DNA of 22,073 nt from Phycisphaerales bacterium UBA1845 (GTDB taxonomy: Bacteria > Planctomycetota > Phycisphaerae > UBA1845): the NCBI GenBank assembly GCA_002338715.1, contig DDIR01000117.1:512-22584 (forward strand), in the 5' to 3' direction. Of this stretch, positions 15,735 to 22,073 are shown in pieces. The translations under genes and the position numbers were made by a program. The notes beneath the pieces were generated by a model. It was given only the letters and a program-made list of their open reading frames with translations, ran no database searches and was not told the DNA's origin. Positions within the stretch are counted from its first letter, which is position 1. The number at the start of each line of letters is the position of its first letter.

Positions 15735-18376
15735 ACAGGCAAGCTCGAATACTTGTTGTCGACGATAATCCCGTAAACTTGAAAGTGTTGGTCAAGCCGC
15801 TTCAGAAGGCGGGATACGAAACACTTGAAGCCGCTGATGGGTTCAAGGCGGTCGAGCTCGCGTTACGCGAACTCCCGGATCTGATCCTGCTGGATGTCAT
15901 GATGCCGAAACGTGATGGATTGGAGGTCTCCAGGATCCTGAAGGACAACGAATCGACGGCTTCCATTCCGATCATCTTCGTGACGGCCTCAGCGGAGTCC
16001 AAAGATATCGTCAAAGCATTTTCAGCCGGTGGTAGCGACTACGTGACCAAGCCGGTCAAAATAGACGAGGTGATGGCACGCGTGTCCGTCCAACTCCGCG
16101 TCCGCCAGGCGGAAATGGAACTCGTCGAGCGGAACGAGCAGTTGAATAAGACGTCTCAACAACTTGTGGCGGCAAACGAAAAGCTGGCCAAACAGGCACG
16201 GGTTGATGGCCTGACCGGACTCCTCAATCGCGGGGCATGGGACGAGTCTGCGAAATGCGAACACGACCGCGCCGTCCGTAACAAGTCCGGCTACGCCATC
16301 CTCATGATCGACATCGACTATTTCAAATTGTTCAACGACTCTTTGGGGCACCCTGCCGGTGACGACTGCCTCAGACGGGTGGCTCAATGCGTCCAACTGG
16401 CGTGTCGTACATTCGACATTGTCGGACGATACGGTGGAGAAGAATTCGTCGTTCAAGCACCGGAAGCATGTGTCGACAAGGCATACAGCATCGCGGAACG
16501 TCTGCGGCAAGCGATTTGGGACCTCGCGATCGCGCACCCCACCAGTCCTGCGGGGCGCGTCACAGTCAGCATCGGGGTTTCGAGTTTTCGCGGTGACGAT
16601 CTTGGGTGCGTTATCGAGGCGGCTGACTCCGCGCTCTATCGAGCAAAATCCGGCGGACGCAATCTGGTCGAAGCCCACGGTGGCCAATACACAATCGAAG
16701 GGACGACGATTGAAGGAACAGCACTGTCGGACAGTGACAGCAAGATGGTTTACGAATTGGATGCCCCGATGCACATTCTGGTTGTCGATGACAACCCGAC
16801 GAATCGATTGCTATGCAAAGCTTGCCTGGAGCGGGATGGATTTCGCGTTACTGAAGCGGTAGACGGAGTCTCAGCCTTTGAGGTCGCCAAGAACGATACA
16901 CCGACTGTCATCCTGATGGACGTGATGATGCCGAACATGGACGGGCTGGAATGCACACGACGCTTGAAAGCCGATCCCGCTCTGCGCCATATTCCGGTGA
17001 TCATCGTTAGCGCTTGTGCAGATGCCTCAGAAATTGTGTCGGGCCTCGAAGCAGGCGCCGATGAATACCTGACCAAACCAATTCGCACACGTGAACTAAG
17101 TCTACGGGTCGGATCAATGGCTCGGTTGCAGTTGGAACGGCGAAGCCTCATTCGCAGCTATCAATTGCGCGGGGAGCAAATTCGTCTGCTGGTTCTCCTG
17201 CTCGATTTCTGCCGCGCGTTGGGAAACGAATCGGAACGTGCGAATATTCTCAATCTTACGATCTCGACGGCTGCCCAGGCCTGCGGGTGTCGGCGCGTCT
17301 CGATTATGCTTCCTGACGAATGCCGGCGTCACCTCTACATTGGCGAATCCACGGGCATTGATCCAGAGATCGTAAACTCAGTTAGCGTTCCAGTCGGAAA
17401 GGGAATCGCAGGAAGGGTGTTTGAGTCGCGGGAATCCATCATCATCAATGCGAACGATGATCTGCAATCGAGCTCGGCAGCCTATGATTCGCCCTTCTTT
17501 GTGAGTGCTCCGATTCTGTCCACACCGCTTGGTAGCGCTGGCAGAATCGTTGGAGTTCTGAATTTAACGGATCGAGTCGGCGGAATTCCATTTGGCCCTC
17601 GCGAACTGGAATACGTTGAACTCATCGCGGGAATTGCCGGATCAGTGATTCACGCCAATGTTTCGCAAGAAGCAAGAGACGATGCACGTGACCTGACGCT
17701 CGTGGCCCTTGCCAAGTTGGCAGAACACCGCGATAGCGACACATGCCAGCATGTGGACCGGGTAACACACTACGCATTGGCGCTGGCCAAGGAACTCGCT
17801 CGCAGCGGGGAATTCGACGGTCAGATCAACGAGGAATTTCTTCATCGCCTCAAGTATGCAGTACCACTCCACGACATTGGCAAGGTTGCCATCCCCGACG
17901 CCATCCTAAAGAAACCGGGACGCCTCACCGTCGAAGAAATGGCCATCATGCGAACGCATTCTGACATCGGAGCCGAGACCCTTCGTCGAGTCATGAAAAA
18001 GGCACCAGAGGCAGAATTCTTCAAACCGGCAATCGATGTGATCCAGTCACACCATGAATGGTACGACGGATCGGGCTACCCGGAGGGCCTCAAAGGCAAT
18101 GACATTCCGTTGCTGGCCCGTATCACTGCGCTTGCGGACGTTTACGATGCGCTGACGTCCAAGCGCGTCTACAAAGTTGCAATCGACCACGACGCAGCGG
18201 TTGAGATCATCAAAGAGTCCTCGGGCACGCAATTTGATCCGGTTATCGTTCACACTTTTCTGCAACTCGAACAGGTATTCGCCCATCTGTCGATCAAACA
18301 TGCGGACGATCCAAGCGATATTGCCACGGAACGCGCTCCAAAAGCACGCGATCGGCAACATGCAGAGGTTGGATAA
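15731..18376 (+). CDS. Dual c-di-GMP enzyme: REC-GGDEF-REC-GAF-HD-GYP response regulator
   Basis: An 881-residue soluble protein. REC1 (about 5-121) has D55 in LILLDVMMPKRDG. After a coiled-coil linker, GGDEF (about 157-318) has an intact active site GGEEF (235-239) and, exactly five residues before it, the inhibitory I-site RTFD (226-229), so it should be a feedback-controlled diguanylate cyclase. REC2 (about 346-465) has D397 in VILMDVMMPNMDG. A GAF domain (about 500-645) follows. HD-GYP (about 652-845) has HD at 714-715 (LHDIGKVAIPD), HHEWYDGSGYPEG with GYP at 782-784, and ADVYDALTS, so it should be an active c-di-GMP phosphodiesterase. The ATG overlaps the kinase stop and has GGGAGAG 5 nt upstream. 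Two receivers probably take phosphate from the kinase HPt. There is no DNA-binding domain: the output is c-di-GMP level. Confidence 0.95.
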   Translation: MNRQARILVVDDNPVNLKVLVKPLQKAGYETLEAADGFKAVELALRELPDLILLDVMMPKRDGLEVSRILKDNESTASIPIIFVTASAESKDIVKAFSAGGSDYVTKPVKIDEVMARVSVQLRVRQAEMELVERNEQLNKTSQQLVAANEKLAKQARVDGLTGLLNRGAWDESAKCEHDRAVRNKSGYAILMIDIDYFKLFNDSLGHPAGDDCLRRVAQCVQLACRTFDIVGRYGGEEFVVQAPEACVDKAYSIAERLRQAIWDLAIAHPTSPAGRVTVSIGVSSFRGDDLGCVIEAADSALYRAKSGGRNLVEAHGGQYTIEGTTIEGTALSDSDSKMVYELDAPMHILVVDDNPTNRLLCKACLERDGFRVTEAVDGVSAFEVAKNDTPTVILMDVMMPNMDGLECTRRLKADPALRHIPVIIVSACADASEIVSGLEAGADEYLTKPIRTRELSLRVGSMARLQLERRSLIRSYQLRGEQIRLLVLLLDFCRALGNESERANILNLTISTAAQACGCRRVSIMLPDECRRHLYIGESTGIDPEIVNSVSVPVGKGIAGRVFESRESIIINANDDLQSSSAAYDSPFFVSAPILSTPLGSAGRIVGVLNLTDRVGGIPFGPRELEYVELIAGIAGSVIHANVSQEARDDARDLTLVALAKLAEHRDSDTCQHVDRVTHYALALAKELARSGEFDGQINEEFLHRLKYAVPLHDIGKVAIPDAILKKPGRLTVEEMAIMRTHSDIGAETLRRVMKKAPEAEFFKPAIDVIQSHHEWYDGSGYPEGLKGNDIPLLARITALADVYDALTSKRVYKVAIDHDAAVEIIKESSGTQFDPVIVHTFLQLEQVFAHLSIKHADDPSDIATERAPKARDRQHAEVG

Positions 18377-18414
18377 CCGCCAATGCCGCTTGGCTCCCAC
18401 ATGCCCAACGTCAG

Positions 18415-18510
18415 AGTTCAATACAGACGAACAACCAGGACACGGATGATGCCTTCGTGTGTTCGGTAGCATTGGTTCGACAACGGTCCTGTTCCCACTG
18501 CTTAACCCTT
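18415..18510 (+). repeat. Dispersed intergenic repeat, copy C (diverged)
   Basis: The core 18415-18479 is again exactly 65 nt and matches copy A at 37 of 65 positions without a gap. The following CTGTTCCC lies at the same offset as in copy A, and a TAACCC motif closes the copy. It sits between the 3' ends of the c-di-GMP enzyme gene and the convergent giant protein gene. The gap-free alignment despite divergence argues that it is a true family member. Confidence 0.6.
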
Positions 18511-18567
18511 GTCGCAACCTCGACGCATTTTGGCATTCCCGAATTGTCGCCGGCCATGATCTTAATT

Positions 18568-18588
18568 GGCTCAAGCAGCCGCTTTTTT
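18568..18588 (+). terminator. Candidate intrinsic terminator of the kinase operon
   Basis: GGCT (18568-18571) and AGCC (18577-18580) form a short GC-rich stem with a 5-nt loop, followed after two bases by T6 (18583-18588). It reads on the plus strand about 190 bp after the last gene of the kinase operon and just past repeat copy C. The stem is short, so termination strength is uncertain. Confidence 0.45.
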
Positions 18589-18594
18589 CCCGTG

Positions 18595-21500
18595 CTACAT
18601 GCGCGACTGGAATTCTGCGAAATCGGTTAAGTCGTTGTCGCCGTCCCCGTCAAAGTCGAGACACTCGCAGCCGTTGGTAAATCCACCAGCCGGTCCGGTG
18701 AAACATCCGGACAAGTGGCTGTAGTCGGTGGCATCAACGTCGCCATCTCCGTCGGCATCGGCGCTGCGTACGCCACCGGCGCAGGGGTCGCACGAATTGG
18801 GCAAACCGTCACCGTCGGTGTCTGCTCCCCCACCGCTGCATCCGCCGGGCGTCGACAGCGACACGGTAATGTCGAACTCTCCGGGGCGAACATCGGGTCC
18901 GTCGGCGCGGGCTCGGACGTACAGCGTGCGACTCGGGCCGGTGTTGTGATAGATCGCTTGAATCGGATCGTTCAACGTGTGGTTGCCGGTCAGGTAATCA
19001 TTTTCCGTGCATCCATCTAGAATATCGAACGAGGTGAAGTCATTCGGAAACACCGTCTCTGCCGTCACCGCGATCGTCTGTCCCGATTCGACGAAAATGC
19101 TGAACCAATCGACATCCGGTTCGATGGCCAGCACGCCTTTGATCGTTCCAGGTAGAATCGGGACGGCTTGGTTGCAGTTTTCGTTGGGCTCGTACGGGTC
19201 GTCGAGCGATAGCACCTCCACCACAAACGGTGTGACGGTCACGTCGATCTGGTCAGTGAAGAAGATCGAACCGTTGTACACGCCCGGTTCAGTATAAGTG
19301 TGCTGCATGTCGAAACCGAATGGCGGGAAGTCGCAAAGCGGCGGGCCATCCGAGCAAACGACCACCGTCTCCGCGAGTGAACCGTCACCATAGTCGACGT
19401 AACCCACCCAAGGATTCGGTTGCGGCGCGTCGGTGAATGTCACCGATTGATTGAACGTCTCGGTGATATAGATGGACGTCATCTGAATCGGATCGAGCGC
19501 GGGCGGTTGATTCGCACCCAACACCCAAACGAGAATGCTCTGCGGTCCCGTCGAATTTTGTGTCAATGGTCCTTCAAAATCGCTGACCACGCTGAACACG
19601 ATTTCATAGAGACCGGGTTCATTGTACGTATGCTGTAATACGAATTGATTGTTGGCGATGGGCGGTGACTCAACGGGCAAGCCCTGACCATAACGCACAT
19701 AAAGGGTATGTACATCAGCGACATCCGGATCGGAGAGCTGGAACGTTCGCGCGAACACACCACCCACACCGATCGTCGCGTCATCGCCGGTGTCGCTCTG
19801 CGCTCCACATGACGGTTCGGATGCGGGACAAACGATCGTTGGTGTGTTGCCCTGAAAGACTTCGACTGCAAACAATCCGCCGCACGGGCCCGATGGACAA
19901 TCGGTGTCTTCGTCGCAGCGGATGTTGTTGGCCTCCACGCAGTAGCGTACTTCCTGAACGTTCGAGATTCGGCAGGTGTCAGCCGCTCGACATTCCTGCG
20001 CTTCGCATGTGCCCCCAGAGGGACACTCGCCGTTGGTGACGCAAGGTTGTTGTGGATCGGTGGAGCAGACCTTCGAGCATTCGGAATCGTCATTACAGAA
20101 TGCGCCCGAACCGTTCGGAGAACCCGGAATGCGACAGGCCCCGCCGCAATCCAGATCGTCAGTGCAAGGCGATACGTTGTCGGCTGCACACACGCCGTCT
20201 GGTCCCGGTGGCAAGCCAACATCATCGGTCATCATCACGCGTATTGGAAATTCATTCGGAGCGCTCGGTGTGTTGTACACGTGACTGGCCCGCGCGAGGT
20301 GGCGGTTTTCAAATCCGTTCACACCCAGAATCACGTCGGTGGATCGCACGATGGCTGACCCGTCGCCCCAATCGATGTCCATCGCGTACGTATCGGTTTC
20401 GTGATTCTCATCGACGAAGGACACCTGGCATTCGATCATCTCGCCGGTAAACATTTCGACCTTGGTGCATCCACTTGCGAATGTGAGGATTTCCGGTTCG
20501 GTGGAGTCCTCGGTATTGAACACGGTGAACGGGTGAATCACTTCAACCTTGCCGTCGTCGATGATGATCTTGCCCTCGTAAACACCCGGGTCCTGATACA
20601 GGTTCGTCATGTCGAATTCGTAGTAGTTGGGAATCGGACCACCGCCCAGATCCAGCGAGCGCACCACGGGCCGCACTCCACAATCCGTATCAACCGAGCA
20701 CGACGTCCCGCCAATGCTGCACGTTCCATCGACACAGAGGTTGTCGTCGCCGTCGCCATAGAGGACACGCACGCCGCGTTTGCACAATCGAATCGTGCTG
20801 CAATCCGGCGGCGCGGTGAAGTCGTCGTCACCGTCATGGAACTGAACGGTGAATTGCAACTGGTGGCCGACACAACTGCTTTCGCTGCATCCTTGCGGTT
20901 GTGCAATCAAGTCTTCGCGTGTCAGGGTGTTGAACACCTGGTCGAGTTCCGGCAGGAAATTCGGTGCGTACTCGAATTCAAGGTGATACGTATCCTGCAA
21001 ATAGACCGCCGCATTGGGCAAACCGGTATCGTTCTCGGAGAAAAGCTGCATATCCAAGACTTGCGTACCGGATGCAAGGAACGCACGCGAGTATTCGTAA
21101 ATGGTCGTCCCGTTGGAGTTAACCGGCGAATCGAAAATCGGGCTGACACCATCGTCGAACAGCATCAACAGTTGCGTGTCCAACTCGTCCGGGTTGTGAA
21201 TGCGAATGGTAAAGTCCACGCTCAACGGATCGCCCGGTGTCGGCAGCATGTCGACCGATTCGAACTTCGGCAAAACCACTTTCGACCAGCCGCCCAAAGC
21301 ACCTGCGCCGTTTCCGGTTTCGCGTCTGAATCGAAGCCAGACGTTGGGACAGTTCTCTGGGTTTGACTCGGAGCAGTCCTCAAATTCAGGCAATTGTTTT
21401 AGCTTTTTGTACAGCTTCGGATTCTGATAACCGTTAACTGGTACGCTAAAGGCCAACGGAATCGACATTGCACCAAATTCGGCTTCGCAAAGATCCGGGC

Positions 21501-22073
21501 ATTCGTCCCACGAACCGGTTGCCTCGGTCACTTCCCAAGTGTTGCCCTTCTTATCCAGCCAGTCGACCGGGTCACCGGTACGCGGAACGCCACACGCACA
21601 GTGGAACTGGTTTTGCGGAACGCCCACTGCCCCCCATCGCCCATCGATGCCACGCATGAACACATAGTTATCATCTGTACCGGGCGTGTATGCCTGAGCC
21701 CAACTCCAGATCGTTCGGGCGACGCGTTGGTCGTCGGCTGGGCATTCGACTTCGATTGAAATTCCGGGAATGCAGTCGTCGTCGTACCAGCAGCACACCA
21801 GCGGATCCATGTCCATCGCCCGATCGAAGAAATCGAGGTTGATTCGACCGACATTGCACTTGGTCAGATCGACCATGTCTTCGTTTTCGATGATGCCGGC
21901 GTTCTGTGACAACGGGAAGACGGAGCGGTCTTCCGAAACAGTCGAGATGATCGGGTATCCACCGCCGGTGTTAGCGGACGGGCTCCAGAAATTTCGGTTT
22001 TCGCCCTTGATCTCGCAATCGTCGGTATCGAAGTCGGACCAGGTGGACACCCAATTGTTACCTCCGTCGTCGC
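18595..22073 (-). CDS. Giant secreted PKD/PPC protein with Cys-rich segments and dockerin-like tail (N-terminus outside window)
   Basis: The frame is open to the right edge; a GTG at 22050 is internal, since coding-like sequence (DDGGNNWVSTWSDF) continues beyond it. Residues are counted from 22050. At least four PKD-like beta-sandwich units are marked by WGDGS/YGDGS-type turns (about 561 and 884) and by repeated Y-x-x-PG-x-Y strands such as HTYNEPGLYE and HTYTEPGVYN. Between them lies a Cys-rich stretch (about 617-734) built on C-x-x-D-x-D/E-C motifs. A pre-peptidase C-terminal (PPC)-like domain starts at DPYEPNENC (951). The tail has two calcium-binding EF-type loops, DADGDGDVDATD (1098-1109) and DFDGDGDNDLTD (1132-1143), dockerin type I-like and common at planctomycete protein ends. 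It is probably exported and calcium-binding; no enzyme domain is visible here. The stop is TAG at 18595. Confidence 0.88.
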   Translation of the reverse strand, partial: DDGGNNWVSTWSDFDTDDCEIKGENRNFWSPSANTGGGYPIISTVSEDRSVFPLSQNAGIIENEDMVDLTKCNVGRINLDFFDRAMDMDPLVCCWYDDDCIPGISIEVECPADDQRVARTIWSWAQAYTPGTDDNYVFMRGIDGRWGAVGVPQNQFHCACGVPRTGDPVDWLDKKGNTWEVTEATGSWDECPDLCEAEFGAMSIPLAFSVPVNGYQNPKLYKKLKQLPEFEDCSESNPENCPNVWLRFRRETGNGAGALGGWSKVVLPKFESVDMLPTPGDPLSVDFTIRIHNPDELDTQLLMLFDDGVSPIFDSPVNSNGTTIYEYSRAFLASGTQVLDMQLFSENDTGLPNAAVYLQDTYHLEFEYAPNFLPELDQVFNTLTREDLIAQPQGCSESSCVGHQLQFTVQFHDGDDDFTAPPDCSTIRLCKRGVRVLYGDGDDNLCVDGTCSIGGTSCSVDTDCGVRPVVRSLDLGGGPIPNYYEFDMTNLYQDPGVYEGKIIIDDGKVEVIHPFTVFNTEDSTEPEILTFASGCTKVEMFTGEMIECQVSFVDENHETDTYAMDIDWGDGSAIVRSTDVILGVNGFENRHLARASHVYNTPSAPNEFPIRVMMTDDVGLPPGPDGVCAADNVSPCTDDLDCGGACRIPGSPNGSGAFCNDDSECSKVCSTDPQQPCVTNGECPSGGTCEAQECRAADTCRISNVQEVRYCVEANNIRCDEDTDCPSGPCGGLFAVEVFQGNTPTIVCPASEPSCGAQSDTGDDATIGVGGVFARTFQLSDPDVADVHTLYVRYGQGLPVESPPIANNQFVLQHTYNEPGLYEIVFSVVSDFEGPLTQNSTGPQSILVWVLGANQPPALDPIQMTSIYITETFNQSVTFTDAPQPNPWVGYVDYGDGSLAETVVVCSDGPPLCDFPPFGFDMQHTYTEPGVYNGSIFFTDQIDVTVTPFVVEVLSLDDPYEPNENCNQAVPILPGTIKGVLAIEPDVDWFSIFVESGQTIAVTAETVFPNDFTSFDILDGCTENDYLTGNHTLNDPIQAIYHNTGPSRTLYVRARADGPDVRPGEFDITVSLSTPGGCSGGGADTDGDGLPNSCDPCAGGVRSADADGDGDVDATDYSHLSGCFTGPAGGFTNGCECLDFDGDGDNDLTDFAEFQSRM

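Noticed and set aside
2199..18376. Long overlapping open frames in other frames of the RND, adaptor, receptor, kinase and output genes
   Set aside because: They are shadows of well-supported genes with domain-level evidence and lack ribosome binding sites or family features of their own.
18499..18506. GCTTAAC resembling an integron attC core site in copy C
   Set aside because: The heptamer is not conserved in copies A and B, no paired opposite core is present, and no integrase is in the window.
1..22073. CRISPR arrays, insertion sequences, phage or toxin-antitoxin genes
   Set aside because: No regularly spaced direct repeats, transposase motifs, terminal inverted repeats with target duplications, or phage-type proteins were found on either strand.

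Overview
This window looks like chromosomal DNA of a Planctomycetota bacterium, or a close relative such as the Phycisphaerae. The evidence is by inspection only: a Ser/Thr kinase fused through one membrane segment to a TPR tail; a very large secreted protein with PKD-like and PPC-like domains and a C-terminal DxDGDGDxDxxD tail of planctomycete type; diderm envelope systems (RND efflux, TonB-dependent receptor); and moderately high GC without obvious compositional breaks. There are no rRNA or tRNA genes, CRISPR arrays or recognisable transposases.

Layout. (1) 1-1853 (+): C-terminal part of a membrane Ser/Thr kinase with TPRs, cut by the left edge. (2) 2199-7682 (-): a heavy-metal efflux cluster, read right to left as a small Cys-rich secreted protein, a periplasmic adaptor with a duplicated Cys/His motif, and a CzcA/CusA-type RND pump. 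No outer-membrane channel gene is present. (3) 7836-8747: about 0.9 kb without a convincing gene, holding a strong hairpin and one copy of a dispersed repeat. (4) 8748-11869 (-): an orphan ABC-type substrate-binding protein overlapping a TonB-dependent receptor by 4 bases. (5) 12297-18376 (+), divergent from (4): a hybrid histidine kinase with two receivers and an HPt domain, overlapping by 4 bases a REC-GGDEF-REC-GAF-HD-GYP protein. (6) 18595 to the right edge (-): the C-terminal part of a giant Cys-rich PKD/PPC/dockerin-like surface protein.

The most interesting unit is 8748-18376. A receptor, an orphan binding protein, a hybrid kinase with an uncharacterised periplasmic domain and a c-di-GMP enzyme are arranged as two translationally coupled pairs back to back. 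A coherent but unproven reading is an outer-membrane-to-c-di-GMP relay: the binding protein presents a ligand to the kinase (as LuxP does to LuxQ), phosphate passes His-Asp-His-Asp, and the output protein both makes and degrades c-di-GMP.

A second finding is a family of about 95-bp intergenic repeats (2067-2160, 8301-8398, 18415-18510). All three copies keep exactly the same 65-nt spacing between their conserved ends and all lie just past the 3' ends of genes.
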